Assembly: GCF_002117485.1 (NCBI RefSeq)
Contig: NZ_CP021030.1
Coordinates: 2,979,001 to 3,043,000 of the forward strand
DNA length: 64,000 nt
Origin: Rhizobium sp. NXC14
Lineage (GTDB): Bacteria; Pseudomonadota; Alphaproteobacteria; Rhizobiales; Rhizobiaceae
Reading direction: 5' to 3'
Below the pieces are notes generated by a model that was not told where the DNA came from, searched no databases, and worked only from the letters and a program-made list of their open reading frames with translations. Made by a program: the position numbers and the translations under genes. Below, in pieces: positions 1 to 11,858 of this stretch. Within the stretch, counting starts at the first letter, position 1, and each line of letters starts with the position of its first letter.

Positions 1-49
1 GGCGCGCCATCGCCCGTTCGCGAAGATCCTCAGAATATGGGTGCGTCAT
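1..49 (-). CDS. IS630-type transposase, N-terminal fragment (continues beyond window)
   Basis: An ATG at position 49 on the minus strand opens a frame that reads MTHPYSEDLRERAMAR and then leaves the window. This resembles the typical start of IS630-family transposases (a [M]-x-x-P-Y-S-x-D-L-R-x-[RK] opening followed by a helix-turn-helix). Only 16 residues are visible, so whether the element is intact, which terminal repeats it has and where its TA target lies cannot be judged. The 50-100 stretch just outside would have to hold the element's end; a short stem GTCCT/AGGAC lies at 59-76 but I cannot call it a terminal repeat. The assignment is recognition of a short motif and therefore moderate. 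Confidence 0.5.
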   Translation of the reverse strand, partial: MTHPYSEDLRERAMAR

Positions 50-227
50 CCTTAGGCCGTCCTTTTCCGGTAGGACAGAGAATCATATTTCAGCTGATTT
101 GCGAATCTGCGATTCTGAAAAATCGAAGCGTGCTCTAGCCGTCCGATCATCCCGAGAACCCTGCCGAGGCGAGCAGGGTTTTCCAAAAAATCCCGGCTCT
201 CCTCGCTGTAACCCAAGGAGAGATGCC

Positions 228-764
228 ATGCCTGAAAACGAAGAGAATGAACTCCGCGGCCGGGCGCCCCTGCCCGACGGTGTCGTCGTGCGAGCCGTGC
301 GTCTTTCCGACGCCGAAGAGATCACCGATCTTATAAATTTACCGGGCTATCGGGCCGGCACGCTGCGGCCGCCTTACCAGCGGATTGAGGAGGTCCGCAA
401 GAACATGGAAAACCCATCGGCGGGCGCGCTCAACCTTGTCGTGACTCTAAATGGCAAGATCGTCGGCAATTGCGGGCTCAACCGCCTTAGCGGCCGTCGC
501 CAGCACGTCGCCAGCCTCGGCATGGGCGTGCATGACGACTTCACCGGTCGCGGATTCGGCCGCATCCTGCTTGGCGCGATGGTCGATGCAGCCGACGACT
601 GGCTCGACATCAAGCGGCTCGAACTGACCGTATATACCGACAACGCGGCTGCGATCGCTCTCTACGAGAAGTTCGGCTTCGAAAAGGAAGGGCATCTGCG
701 TGCTTTCGGATATCGCGCCGGACACTATGCCGATGCCTATACGATGGCGCGGCTGAGGACCTGA
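228..764 (+). CDS. GNAT family N-acetyltransferase
   Basis: This 178-residue protein has the GNAT fold of acetyl-CoA-dependent N-acetyltransferases. The acetyl-CoA loop is seen as the R-G-x-G-F-G-R-I-L-L-like motif (TGRGFGRILL) near residue 110. It is followed by the usual C-terminal signature in which an Asn-rich strand (YTDNAAAIALYEKFGF) precedes the final beta strands. The start is chosen at the ATG preceded by AAGGAG at 215-220; an upstream in-frame extension to 99 has no ribosome binding site and low-complexity content. The acceptor substrate is unknown; the YEKFGF ending resembles RimI/SpeG-like and PhnO-like relatives without pointing to one. It is convergent with ligA and next to a transposase, so its position may be accessory. 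Confidence 0.85.
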   Translation: MPENEENELRGRAPLPDGVVVRAVRLSDAEEITDLINLPGYRAGTLRPPYQRIEEVRKNMENPSAGALNLVVTLNGKIVGNCGLNRLSGRRQHVASLGMGVHDDFTGRGFGRILLGAMVDAADDWLDIKRLELTVYTDNAAAIALYEKFGFEKEGHLRAFGYRAGHYADAYTMARLRT

Positions 765-903
765 GTCGGAGGGGTCTATCCGCATCCCTCGTCATGCTTG
801 GGCTTGCCCGGCTTATCACGAGCATTGGCAACGGGCGCAGCAGATCCTCGCACAAGGCCGAGGCAACGCCGAACAGGATGCGGGCATTCTGACGCCGGCT
901 TCC

Positions 904-3066
<2,163 letters not shown>

Positions 3067-3169
3067 TCACTCCAGAGAATCTGGCCAGAAATCTGCATTG
3101 TTTTTAGAGCAAAATCGCCGGATGAAAAGAGAGCCTGCTTACCCTGACCGGTGAGGACTGCCTACCAGC

Positions 3170-3697
3170 CTATTCCCAATCCAACGCGTTGCGCAGCCGG
3201 ATGCCGCTGACATGCAGTCCGCTGTTCCACAGGCCTTTCAGCGGCTGCAAACTGTCGACCACCCGCAGTTCCACTCCGCGCGGCATGAATTCCCGGTCGA
3301 GCCGCGAAATGGCGGTGCATTCGATCGGAACTATACGCCGGCGAGCCACCCACATGCCCGCATCGCCGAGCTCCTCGAAACCTTCGGCCGGCAGCGCGTA
3401 ACGATAAACTGTCACCGCCGAGAGCCGTTCCAGCCAACGACGCTCGACATAGGCTGCTGCCCGGCAACCTGCAAGCCAATGCCGCCTCTCGGCTTCCGGC
3501 GTCTCGGACGTGGCCCAGATCAGAATCCGCGGGCAATCTCGCGGAAAGAGATACATGAAGTCATGATCGGCATCGATCGCCCAGACGAGCGGACCGTTCA
3601 GCCATTCCTGGCCGGCCGGGCGGATTGGGGGGATGCTAACGGCACGCGGCTCGAACGCTGCGATGCCGGAGTTATCGCTGAAATGGAACAGGCGCAT
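3170..3697 (-). CDS. uncharacterised protein, DUF6886-like
   Basis: I recognise this 175-residue protein only as resembling a conserved uncharacterised bacterial family (recalled as DUF6886). It opens with MRLFHFSDN and carries WLNGPLVWAID and YLFPRDCPRIL segments that look like family signatures. No signal peptide, transmembrane segment or catalytic motif is evident; Trp, Arg and His are abundant. It lies between recN and ligA on the same strand. That location by itself does not show a DNA-repair role. The start is the first ATG with a full-length N-terminus; the preceding 76 nt to recN have no obvious hairpin, so read-through from recN is possible. Confidence 0.7.
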   Translation of the reverse strand: MRLFHFSDNSGIAAFEPRAVSIPPIRPAGQEWLNGPLVWAIDADHDFMYLFPRDCPRILIWATSETPEAERRHWLAGCRAAAYVERRWLERLSAVTVYRYALPAEGFEELGDAGMWVARRRIVPIECTAISRLDREFMPRGVELRVVDSLQPLKGLWNSGLHVSGIRLRNALDWE

Positions 3698-3773
3698 GGC
3701 AACGTATCGCCGCTAATCGGAGCAATCGGCATAGCGCGAAGCGGGGTATTTGTCAGCGTGCCGGCTGCGGCTA

Positions 3774-5447
3774 TCAGCCGTTACCGGCCAGCAGCCGCTT
3801 CGCCGCCGCCCTCGCCTCTTCCGTTACCGAGGCGCCGGCGAGCATGCGGGCGATCTCCTCGGTGCGATCCTTGTGCGCCATCGTCGCGACGCGCGTGGCG
3901 ATTTTTTCGGAACCCTCGGCCGCCGGCCCCTTGGAGATCAGCAGATGCGTTGCCGCCCGCGCCGCGACCTGCGGCGCATGTGTGACCGACAGCACCTGGA
4001 CCCGCTCGGACAGCCGCTTCAGCCGCTGGCCGATCGCATCGGCCACAGCACCGCCGACACCGGTATCGATTTCGTCGAAAACGAGCGTTGGGGCGGAGCC
4101 GCGATCGGCGAGCGCCACCTTCAGCGCCAGCAGGAAACGCGACAGCTCACCGCCGGAGGCCACCTTCATGATCGAGCCGGGGCGCGTGCCGGGATTGGTC
4201 TGGACATGGAACTCGACGACGTCGATGCCTTCGGGAAGCGCCTCCTGCGCATCCGTGGTGATCTCGACCATAAAACGAGCGCGTTCGAGCTTCAGCGCCG
4301 GCAGTTCGGCCATTACGGCAGCAGCCAGCGCAGTGCCGGCTTGATGGCGCTTGTCGGAAAGCGAGCGCGCCGCCGAATCGTAATTCTCTCGCGCCAGACC
4401 GACCTCCGCTTCCAGATGCGCCAGCCGCTCCTCGCCTGCATCGAGATCGGCGAGATCAGCGATCATGCGCACCGCAAGCGCCGGCAGTTCGGTGACGGGC
4501 ACGGAATATTTGCGCGACGCGGCTCTGAGCGCGAAAAGCCGCTCCTCCACCCGCTCCAGTTCTCGCGGATCGTATTCGGTCTTGCGCAGCGCTGCCTCGA
4601 CTTCCATCTGCGCATTGGAAAGCTGGTCGAGCGCAGCATCGAGTAACGTCACGGTGTCTTCGAGCAGCCCGGGCGCTTCATGGCTCTTGCGCTCCAGTCT
4701 GCGCACCAGCGAGGCGATATGCGGCACCGGCGAGGCATTGCCGTTCAGGAATTCGGAGGCTTCGGCGATGTCGCCGGCTATTCGCTCCGCCTTCATCATC
4801 CTCTGCCTGCTTTCGGCGAGTTCGTCCTCCTCGCCGTCCTGTGGCGAGAGTTTCTCCAGCTCTGCCACAGAGGAACGCAGATAGTCAGCCTCGCGCGCCG
4901 CACTTTCCACCTTCTCGCGATGCTTTTTCAGCGTCCGTTCGCTGTCGCGCCAAATACGATACAGGCGGGAGACCTCAGCAACCTCATCGGTGAGGCCGGC
5001 AAAGGCATCGAGCAGGTTGCGATGGGCATTCGTGTCGACAAGAGCGCGATCATCGTGCTGGCCGTGGATCTCGACCAGCATCTGGCCGGCCTGGCGCATC
5101 AGTTGCACACCCACCGGTTGATCGTTGACATAGGCCTTGGTGCGACCATCGGCCGATTGCTGACGGCGGAAGATCAGGTCGCCCTCGTCGTCGATGCCGT
5201 TTTCACGCAGGAGCACCCGCGCCCCGTGGTCCATGCCGACGTCGAACACCGCCGTCACCTGGCCCCTGTCTTCGCCATGGCGCACCAGACCGCCATCGCC
5301 GCGCCCGCCGAGCGCCAGCGAAAGACTGTCGAGCAGGATGGATTTGCCCGCGCCGGTCTCGCCCGTCAGCACGGACAGACCGGTCTCGAAGGCAAGATCC
5401 AGCCGATCGATCAGGACGATATCGCGGATCGAAAGCTGGATCAGCAT
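3774..5447 (-). CDS. recN: DNA repair protein RecN
   Basis: RecN is an SMC-like ATPase that acts at double-strand breaks with RecA. The 557-residue product begins MLIQLSIRDIVLIDRLDL, with the Walker A sequence GETGAGKS at residues 29-36. Long heptad-rich coiled-coil arms follow (about 150-370), then the ABC signature region (ASGGELSRFLLALK) and a Walker B/D-loop DEIDTGVGG near residue 465. The start codon lies only 5 nt after the bamD stop, so the two genes are almost certainly co-transcribed and possibly translationally coupled. That outer-membrane and DNA-repair pairing is common in Rhizobiales. No LexA-type operator was recognised immediately upstream, as expected for an internal operon gene. 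Confidence 0.97.
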   Translation of the reverse strand: MLIQLSIRDIVLIDRLDLAFETGLSVLTGETGAGKSILLDSLSLALGGRGDGGLVRHGEDRGQVTAVFDVGMDHGARVLLRENGIDDEGDLIFRRQQSADGRTKAYVNDQPVGVQLMRQAGQMLVEIHGQHDDRALVDTNAHRNLLDAFAGLTDEVAEVSRLYRIWRDSERTLKKHREKVESAAREADYLRSSVAELEKLSPQDGEEDELAESRQRMMKAERIAGDIAEASEFLNGNASPVPHIASLVRRLERKSHEAPGLLEDTVTLLDAALDQLSNAQMEVEAALRKTEYDPRELERVEERLFALRAASRKYSVPVTELPALAVRMIADLADLDAGEERLAHLEAEVGLARENYDSAARSLSDKRHQAGTALAAAVMAELPALKLERARFMVEITTDAQEALPEGIDVVEFHVQTNPGTRPGSIMKVASGGELSRFLLALKVALADRGSAPTLVFDEIDTGVGGAVADAIGQRLKRLSERVQVLSVTHAPQVAARAATHLLISKGPAAEGSEKIATRVATMAHKDRTEEIARMLAGASVTEEARAAAKRLLAGNG

Positions 5448-5452
5448 GGGAC

Positions 5453-6298
5453 TTAGGAACCGAGCAGGAGTTTCTTGCCTGCCGCAGCGATCCAGGAGCC
5501 CTTGTTCTCACGCGGCTCGGCGCCACCTGTCTGCAGCAGCTTGTAGGAATCGGCGTACCACTGGCTGTCCGGATAGTTGTGACCAAGAACGGCTGCCGCG
5601 GTCTGCGCCTCGTCGACGATACCCATGGCGTAATAAGCCTCGACGAGACGGGCCAAGGCTTCCTCGATCTGGTTCGTATTCGGATATTTCTCGACGACGA
5701 TGCGGAAACGCGAGATTGCGGCGAGATATTCCTTCCGCTCCATATAGTAGCGGCCGATCTGCATTTCCTTGCCGGCGAGCTGATCACGGGCGTAGCGGAT
5801 CTTCGCCTGCGCGTCATCGACATATTCGGAGTTCGGGTAGTTGTCGATCACAGCCTGCATCGCCTCGATCGTCTTAGCCGAGGCGCGCTGGTCCTGGGTC
5901 ACGTCGACGATCTGTTTGGAATAGGTGAGACCGATGAGATACTGCACATAGGCAGCGTCCTGGGACTTCGGATATTGCGACATGTAGCGATTACCCGAGG
6001 CAAGCGCATCATCGAGCTTGCCCTGGCGGTATTTGACAAAGGTGCTCATGACCAGCGCCTTGCGCGCCCATTCGGAGAATGGGTTCTCGCGATCGATTGC
6101 ATCGAACTTGCGCGCTGCTTCCGCCATGTTGCCCGCCTTCATATTGGCAAGGCCCTGGGTGTAGAGCACGTCAGGCGGATCGGTTTCGAGGCCAAGCTTG
6201 GTGATGTCGATATCGGGATCCGACTGGCAGCCGGAGATCGAGGCGCCTGCGCTCAGCACCAGAAGCGATGCGAACAAAGCGCGCGCTGTCTTCATCAT
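5453..6298 (-). CDS. bamD: outer-membrane assembly lipoprotein BamD
   Basis: BamD is the essential lipoprotein of the BAM complex that inserts beta-barrel proteins into the outer membrane. The sequence starts MMKTARALFASLLVLSAGAS and has a lipobox ISGC, so the mature protein starts at that cysteine. It then runs through five TPR-like repeats of the YfiO type (YTQGLANMKAGNMAEAAR, YVQYLIGLTYSKQI, RYYMERKEYLAAI). I place the start at 6298 because GAAGG lies just upstream and the signal peptide is then a normal length; an in-frame ATG at 6322 would add eight residues before it. About 240 nt of mostly noncoding DNA separate it from the lpxC terminator, so it probably has its own promoter. Confidence 0.95.
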   Translation of the reverse strand: MMKTARALFASLLVLSAGASISGCQSDPDIDITKLGLETDPPDVLYTQGLANMKAGNMAEAARKFDAIDRENPFSEWARKALVMSTFVKYRQGKLDDALASGNRYMSQYPKSQDAAYVQYLIGLTYSKQIVDVTQDQRASAKTIEAMQAVIDNYPNSEYVDDAQAKIRYARDQLAGKEMQIGRYYMERKEYLAAISRFRIVVEKYPNTNQIEEALARLVEAYYAMGIVDEAQTAAAVLGHNYPDSQWYADSYKLLQTGGAEPRENKGSWIAAAGKKLLLGS

Positions 6299-6537
6299 AC
6301 CTTCAGATCCTGCATAAGCCATTCAAAAGAACCCCAATGCCGCCGCTCGCTCCACGACAGCCACGCCTCGCTGGCGTTTCTAGCCACAAATGTGCATCAA
6401 GAGCAACGCAATGATAAGGCATTAACGCATTTTTGTGGCAGCCGCCGCCGGATTGGCCGGCTTTTCACCTTCTTGCCGACCTGTGGCAGCTAAGCAACTG
6501 CGAGAAAATGCCTGTCACCACAGACTCGGGCCGACAT

Positions 6538-6564
6538 AAAAAAACCGCCTCCGGGAAGAGGCGG
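6538..6564 (-). terminator. intrinsic terminator of lpxC
   Basis: On the minus strand CCGCCTC and GAGGCGG form a 7 bp GC-rich stem with a 6 nt loop, followed directly by seven U residues. It lies 26 nt after the lpxC stop, so it is a textbook Rho-independent terminator separating lpxC from bamD. Confidence 0.9.
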
Positions 6565-6589
6565 CCTGGTCTTGAGAATATGCTGGAGG

Positions 6590-7546
6590 TCATGCCGACC
6601 AGGGAGCGAATTCCGAAGCGTTGACGGCGATCAGTTCACGAGCGGCGACGCGCTGGCGCGGCGTCGAGGTCTCGACCACCTCGTAGGCGGAGGGATCGGC
6701 GAGCAGCGCCTTCAAAGCATTGGCATTCATCTTATGGCCGCCACGATAGGATCGGTAGCAACCGATGAACTGGACGCCAGCGAGAGACAGGTCGCCAACG
6801 GCATCAAGCGTCTTGTGGCGAACAAACTCGTCCTTGGCATATCGCAGGCCTTCGACATTGATGACGGTATTGTCGTCCGAGATGACGACGGAATTTTCAA
6901 GCGAAGAACCGAGCGCATGGCCCGATGCCCAGAGACGTTCAACATCACGCATGAAGCCGAAGGTGCGGGCGCGGGAAAGTTCGGACTTAAAGACGGCGGC
7001 GTTTAGGTCGCCGGCCCACTTTTGCCGGCCGATCAGTGGGCATTCGAAATCGATCTCGACTTCGAAGCGCGTGCCGTCATAGGGACGGAATTCGCTCCAG
7101 GAGCCGCCATGCTCGATCCGCACCGGCTTGGTGATGCGGATATAGCGACGCTTGACGCCGAGCGAGATGAGACCGGCCTGCTCGATCGCTTCGACGAAGG
7201 GCAGCGAACTGCCGTCCATGATGGGCATTTCTGCGCCCTGCACCTCAATGAGGACATTGTCGAGGCCGAGAGCATAGACGGCGGCCATGACATGTTCGAT
7301 CGTCGCGATTGAATGCGTGGGTGAGAAGCCGAGCACCGTGCAGAGGTCTGTATTGCCGACCTGCGAAGAGACGGCCTTCAGTTCGGTGATGTCGCCATTA
7401 TCATGCAGGCGCTGGAAAACGACGCCAGTGTCCGCTTCGGCCGGGTTCAGCGTGATCGAGACATTCGCGCCCGAATGAACGCCGATGCCCGAGAGCGTCA
7501 CCGGACGCGATACCGTCGTTTGAAAACCCAGCAAGCCAATAGCCAT
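6590..7546 (-). CDS. lpxC: UDP-3-O-acyl-N-acetylglucosamine deacetylase LpxC
   Basis: LpxC catalyses the first committed step of lipid A synthesis, a zinc-dependent deacetylation in the cytoplasm. The 318-residue protein shows the family's zinc ligands: the histidine of EHVMAA near residue 85, and the His/Asp pair of HKTLDAVGDL near 245. It also has the general-base region GGHKMN near 270 and the MDGSSLPFVEAI active-site segment. The N-terminus MAIGLLGFQTTV is normal. It follows ftsZ at the end of the dcw cluster, the common proteobacterial order, but a hairpin after ftsZ and a 264 nt gap suggest independent or attenuated transcription. Confidence 0.97.
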   Translation of the reverse strand: MAIGLLGFQTTVSRPVTLSGIGVHSGANVSITLNPAEADTGVVFQRLHDNGDITELKAVSSQVGNTDLCTVLGFSPTHSIATIEHVMAAVYALGLDNVLIEVQGAEMPIMDGSSLPFVEAIEQAGLISLGVKRRYIRITKPVRIEHGGSWSEFRPYDGTRFEVEIDFECPLIGRQKWAGDLNAAVFKSELSRARTFGFMRDVERLWASGHALGSSLENSVVISDDNTVINVEGLRYAKDEFVRHKTLDAVGDLSLAGVQFIGCYRSYRGGHKMNANALKALLADPSAYEVVETSTPRQRVAARELIAVNASEFAPWSA

Positions 7547-7759
7547 AAAATCTGCCTTTATTTTTCCGCTCCAGCGGTTGGTGCCACGGCGCGGTTATCA
7601 TTCTTTCTGCAGAAAGAGCCTCGTCTAGACGACTCCCAGCGCAGTTTTCTTGCGCCATATTTACGTGCGCCGGCGCTCCAATCCAAATCACTGTTTCTTT
7701 CGTTTTGTTACGAAGTCACACGATTGATATCGCTCAGGAATTCTCGGCCGAAAACAGCA

Positions 7760-7785
7760 ATGCCCGGGACCTGGATCCCGGGCAT
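7760..7785 (-). terminator. strong hairpin downstream of ftsZ
   Basis: A perfect 10 bp inverted repeat (ATGCCCGGGA / TCCCGGGCAT) with loop CCTGGA sits 25 nt after the ftsZ stop. On the minus strand the downstream sequence is TTGCTGTTTT rather than a clean U tract, so it could be a weak terminator, an attenuator or an mRNA 3' stabiliser for the end of the dcw transcript. Confidence 0.6.
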
Positions 7786-7810
7786 GAACGGTGCCGAAGC
7801 CCGCGATATT

Positions 7811-9541
7811 TCAGTTCGACTGGCGGCGCAGGAATGCCGGAATTTCCAGCTGATCGTCTTCCTGCATCATGCGAGCCTGCGGAACTGCACGACCCTGATC
7901 ATCGAGATTGCCGCGGCGTGGCGCATAGAGGCTTGCCTCCGGCGACAACGGACGGCGCTGCTGCGATGCGGCCGGCGGCGCGGCGGTCATGTCGGCGGCA
8001 ACCGCGTCATCGTCGCGGCGGCCAAGCGAATTGGTGATTCGCTTGAGCAAGCCCATTGGGCCGCGCTCTTCCTGCTGATGCGCCGAAGCCGGCTGCGTGC
8101 GGTGGTCGAGTTCAGCCTGGACGACCGGCGGGAAATCCTCGACCTTCGGCATGCGCACCGGTTCAGCCGCCTGCCGGATAATCGGCTCCTGTCGGATCGG
8201 CTGCGGCTGGATGGGCTGCTGCTGGACGGGCTGGCTCATCACCGGCTGGCTCATTACCGGCGCCGGAGCCTGCTGCTGCACCTGAGGACGCATGGCCGGA
8301 GCTTCCGGTGCAGGCGCGAAGATCTTGCTCTGCGGACGGAAGACTTCCTGCTGCGCAGCAGGCTGCTGGACGGGGGCGCTGGCACGCGGGGCCGGAATTT
8401 CGAGCTCACGTTCCATCTCGGATTGGCGGATGGTCTGCGCGATCGGATCGATGGCCTTCGGTGCCTGCATAACCGGCGCAGGCTGAACTGCGGCCGCTGC
8501 CGGAGCAACAGCCGCGGAGGGACGGATAGCGGGCCTGGCGGCCGGCTGGAAGTTGCGCTCGGCGGCTTCGCTGATCGCCCGGTCGATACCGGTCGCGACG
8601 ACCGAGACGCGAATGATGCCTTCGAGCGATTCGTCGAAGGTGGCGCCCAGGATGATGTTGGCGTCCGGATCGACTTCTTCGCGGATGCGGGTCGCAGCTT
8701 CGTCGACTTCGAAGAGGGTGAGGTCGCGGCCGCCGGTGATGGAGATCAGCAGGCCCTGGGCACCCTTCATCGAGGTTTCGTCGAGCAACGGGTTGGCGAT
8801 TGCCGCTTCGGCTGCCTGCAACGCGCGGCCGGCGCCGGAGGCCTCGCCGGTGCCCATCATCGCACGGCCCATTTCACGCATCACCGAGCGGACGTCGGCG
8901 AAGTCGAGGTTGATGAGGCCTTCCTTCACCATCAGGTCGGTGATGCAGGCAACGCCGGAATAGAGAACCTGGTCGGCCATGGCGAAAGCGTCGGCGAAGG
9001 TCGTCTTGTCGTTGGCAATGCGGAAGAGGTTCTGGTTCGGAATGACGATCAGCGTGTCGACAGACTTCTGCAGTTCCTGGATGCCCATCTCGGCCAGGCG
9101 CATGCGGCGGCCGCCTTCGAAATGGAACGGCTTGGTGACGACGCCGACCGTCAGGATGCCCTTGTTGCGGGCGGCCTGCGCGACGACGGGAGCAGCACCG
9201 GTGCCGGTGCCGCCGCCCATGCCGGCGGTGACGAAGCACATATGCGTGCCGTTCAGGTGATCGATGATCTCGTCGATGCACTCTTCGGCGGCCGCGCGGC
9301 CGACTTCCGGCTGCGAGCCGGCGCCGAGGCCTTCGGTGACGTTGGCGCCGAGCTGGATGATGCGCTCGGCCTTCGTCATCGTCAGCGCCTGCGCATCCGT
9401 GTTGGCAACGACGAAGTCGACGCCCTGGAGGCCCGCGGTGATCATGTTGTTGACGGCGTTGCCGCCGCCGCCGCCGACGCCGAACACGGTGATGCGCGGC
9501 TTCAGCTCTGTGATGTCAGGCTTTTGCAGCTTGATGGTCAT
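7811..9541 (-). CDS. ftsZ: cell division protein FtsZ (full-length, long linker)
   Basis: FtsZ is the tubulin-like GTPase that forms the division ring. The 576-residue product has the GTPase domain with the tubulin signature GGGTGTGA at residues 109-116 and the T7-loop region NLDFADV. A very long C-terminal linker of roughly 240 residues follows, rich in Pro, Gln and Ala. The protein ends in the conserved peptide [10 protein letters not shown], which binds FtsA and other partners. The length is typical of alphaproteobacterial FtsZ1, not of the 380-residue enterobacterial form. I use the ATG at 9541 because GAAGGAA lies 7 nt upstream and the protein then starts MTIKLQKPD; a 15-residue upstream extension is unlikely. 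It follows ftsA by 56 nt. Confidence 0.98.
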   Translation of the reverse strand: MTIKLQKPDITELKPRITVFGVGGGGGNAVNNMITAGLQGVDFVVANTDAQALTMTKAERIIQLGANVTEGLGAGSQPEVGRAAAEECIDEIIDHLNGTHMCFVTAGMGGGTGTGAAPVVAQAARNKGILTVGVVTKPFHFEGGRRMRLAEMGIQELQKSVDTLIVIPNQNLFRIANDKTTFADAFAMADQVLYSGVACITDLMVKEGLINLDFADVRSVMREMGRAMMGTGEASGAGRALQAAEAAIANPLLDETSMKGAQGLLISITGGRDLTLFEVDEAATRIREEVDPDANIILGATFDESLEGIIRVSVVATGIDRAISEAAERNFQPAARPAIRPSAAVAPAAAAVQPAPVMQAPKAIDPIAQTIRQSEMERELEIPAPRASAPVQQPAAQQEVFRPQSKIFAPAPEAPAMRPQVQQQAPAPVMSQPVMSQPVQQQPIQPQPIRQEPIIRQAAEPVRMPKVEDFPPVVQAELDHRTQPASAHQQEERGPMGLLKRITNSLGRRDDDAVAADMTAAPPAASQQRRPLSPEASLYAPRRGNLDDQGRAVPQARMMQEDDQLEIPAFLRRQSN

Positions 9542-9597
9542 GGTACCTGTTCCTTCTCTCTCTGGCCGCATCGCCACGCCGGCCAATTACGCAAATT

Positions 9598-10929
9598 TCA
9601 GAAGCTTTCCTTCAGCCACTGACCCATGCGGGCTATGCGGCTGTTATTTCCCCCAAGCGACATGAGCAGACCGCTCTGTGACGCATGTGTCTCCATGTCC
9701 GCGACCTGCGGATAGATCATCAGGCCGACGGCCGTCGAAAAGGCCGGGCCTTTGGCCGCCGTCGGCAGTCCCGAGACGCCCATCGGACGGCCGATGCGGA
9801 CGTTGCGGGCCAGAATGCGCCGCGCCACCTCGGCAAGGCCGGTCAGCTGGCTCGCGCCTCCCGTCAGCACGACGCGTTTTCCGACGATCGGGCTGAAGCC
9901 GGAACGCTGGATACGGTCGCGGATCAGTTCCATCGTCTCTTCGATTCGGGCCGATACGATGCGCGAAACGAGCGCCCGCGGCACCTGCGACGGCTGGTCG
10001 CGATCGTCCTCGCCGATCGGCGGTATCGAGATCAGCTCGCGTTCATCGGAGGAATTCAAGAGCGCGGAGGCATGCACGACCTTCAGCCGCTCGGCATCCT
10101 CGATGCGGGTCGAAAGGCCGCGGGCGAGGTCTGTGGTGACATGATGGCCGCCGAGCCCGACGGCATCGGTATGAACGAGCTTGCCTTCGGCAAAGACCGA
10201 GATCGTCGTCGTGCCGCCGCCCATGTCGATCGCCGCACAGCCGAGCTCGACCTCGTCGTCGACGAGAGCGGCAAGGCCCGATGCATAAGGCGTCGCGACG
10301 ATACCTTCGACAGAAAGATGCGCGCGATTGACGCTAAGCTCGAGGTTCTTCAGTGCCGAGCGCTCCGCGGTCACGACATGCATGTCGACGCCGAGCGCAT
10401 CGCCGTACATTGCCAGCGGGTCGCGAATGCCGCGCTCGCCGTCGAGCGAGAAGCCGGTCGCCAGCGAATGCAGCACCGAGCGGTCCTGGCGCAGCGATTG
10501 CTGGCAGGCAGCCGAGAGCACTTTCTTGAGGTCGTTAAGCTCGACTTCCTGACCGCCGAGATCAATCGTCGCGGTGTAGATGTCGCTGCCAAGGCGGCCG
10601 GCCGTCAGGTTGACGATCAGGCTCTCGACGGTCAGCCCCGCCATACGCTCCGCCGCATCGACGGCAAGACGGATGACGCCTTCCAGCGCATCAAGATCGG
10701 CGATGACGCCGGTCTTGATGCCGCGGGAGCGCTGATGGCCGATGCCGATGATCTCGATATTGTGCGTGCGGCCCGGCAGGATCTGGCTTTCCTCGCGCGG
10801 CGTCAGCCGGCCGATCATGCAGACGACCTTGGTCGAGCCGATGTCGAGCACCGAAACGACATGCGACCGCTTCGACGAAAGCGGCTTCAGGCGCGGCAAT
10901 CCGAAATGGGATGAACCGAACAAGCTCAT
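9598..10929 (-). CDS. ftsA: cell division protein FtsA
   Basis: FtsA is the actin-like ATPase that tethers FtsZ to the inner membrane. The 443-residue protein contains the actin-superfamily phosphate loops (SVLDIGSTKV near residue 27 and AIDMGGGTTTISVF near 235) and the adenosine motif VVLTGGASQLTG near 360. It ends in a short amphipathic helix (RMGQWLKESF), the usual membrane-targeting sequence. About 25 residues of basic N-terminal extension precede the fold. Its ATG overlaps the ftsQ stop in an ATGA, so translation of the two is coupled. Confidence 0.97.
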   Translation of the reverse strand: MSLFGSSHFGLPRLKPLSSKRSHVVSVLDIGSTKVVCMIGRLTPREESQILPGRTHNIEIIGIGHQRSRGIKTGVIADLDALEGVIRLAVDAAERMAGLTVESLIVNLTAGRLGSDIYTATIDLGGQEVELNDLKKVLSAACQQSLRQDRSVLHSLATGFSLDGERGIRDPLAMYGDALGVDMHVVTAERSALKNLELSVNRAHLSVEGIVATPYASGLAALVDDEVELGCAAIDMGGGTTTISVFAEGKLVHTDAVGLGGHHVTTDLARGLSTRIEDAERLKVVHASALLNSSDERELISIPPIGEDDRDQPSQVPRALVSRIVSARIEETMELIRDRIQRSGFSPIVGKRVVLTGGASQLTGLAEVARRILARNVRIGRPMGVSGLPTAAKGPAFSTAVGLMIYPQVADMETHASQSGLLMSLGGNNSRIARMGQWLKESF

Positions 10930-11858
10930 ATATTCTGCCCCGCCTTCTTCAATTCCTTGGTACGCTCCGTAACCGCCGCCTGCCGGCGGACCGCCGCTTC
11001 CGGCGTCAGCTGGATCGCGGTCCTGTCGGGCAATCTCAGATCGACCGCGGCGATGTCCCGCTCCAGGAGCTGATGCTCCTTGTCGAACTTCGAAAGCGTG
11101 GCCAGCGCCTGATCGATGCCGTCTTCCGGCAGCTTGACGATGACGCCGTTATCCATGTGTAGATCCCAACGACGGCCCGATATCCAGACATAGGCCTTCA
11201 CCCGGGCCTTCACGTCGGGCCACTTCGCGAAGGCGTCGCCGAGCGAAGCCGCCGCGGTCTCGGCGTCGCGCCCGACGACGAGCGGCAGCGACGAAAATTT
11301 GTTGTCGCGCAACGGCGCAATGACGCTGCCGTTCTTCTCGATCAGCGAAAGCTCCTGCCCGTGCTGCCAGATCGCATAGGCCTCACGCTCCTTGAGCTTC
11401 ACTTCGATCGTCCTCGGATAGATCTTTCGAACCTCGACATTCTCGACCCAGGGAAGGTGCGCGATCTTCCGGCGGGCCGCATCGACGTCGAGCGCGACCA
11501 GTGAGGTCGTGCCGTCGAGGCCGATCAGCTGCAGGATCTCGATTTCGGAGGTTTCCGAATTGCCGGAGACCTTCACATTCTCGATCGCAAAACCTGCGGC
11601 CGTCGTCGTGGCCTGCGCGACGGCTTCGGTGTGACCGCCGAGCGACATACCGTAGAGGCCGGTCGCAGCCAAAAAGGCAAGCGCCGACACCGTCCCGGTA
11701 TGGGCCGGAATGTAGATGCGGCCGCTACCGAGGCTGATCAAGAAACGAGTGACGCGGCGCAGCGGACGCGGCAGCACGAATCGCTCTTCGGCTTCCACGA
11801 TCGGAAGCACAGCATGATGGCTGGGGCGCCCTATCCTCTTGACCGTCAACGCAAACAA
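10926..11858 (-). CDS. ftsQ: cell division protein FtsQ
   Basis: FtsQ is the bitopic divisome scaffold with a cytoplasmic N-terminus, one membrane helix and periplasmic POTRA and beta domains. The sequence has a basic cytoplasmic region, a transmembrane segment around residues 55-75 and the POTRA opening [21 protein letters not shown] choose the TTG at 11858 as start because GGAGGA sits exactly 6 nt before it and the product opens [10 protein letters not shown]; a GTG at 11879 would add seven residues (VDGGGRV) encoded by the ribosome-binding sequence itself. The gene overlaps the 3' end of ddlB by 13 nt and ftsA by 4 nt, so all three are coupled. Confidence 0.93.
   Translation of the reverse strand: MFALTVKRIGRPSHHAVLPIVEAEERFVLPRPLRRVTRFLISLGSGRIYIPAHTGTVSALAFLAATGLYGMSLGGHTEAVAQATTTAAGFAIENVKVSGNSETSEIEILQLIGLDGTTSLVALDVDAARRKIAHLPWVENVEVRKIYPRTIEVKLKEREAYAIWQHGQELSLIEKNGSVIAPLRDNKFSSLPLVVGRDAETAAASLGDAFAKWPDVKARVKAYVWISGRRWDLHMDNGVIVKLPEDGIDQALATLSKFDKEHQLLERDIAAVDLRLPDRTAIQLTPEAAVRRQAAVTERTKELKKAGQNI

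Noticed and set aside
7403..9622. 739-codon open frame on the plus strand opposite ftsZ
   Set aside because: It is the mirror of ftsZ codon bias (high GC third positions keep the antisense frame open); Arg/Ala/Asp-rich low-complexity product, no ribosome binding site.
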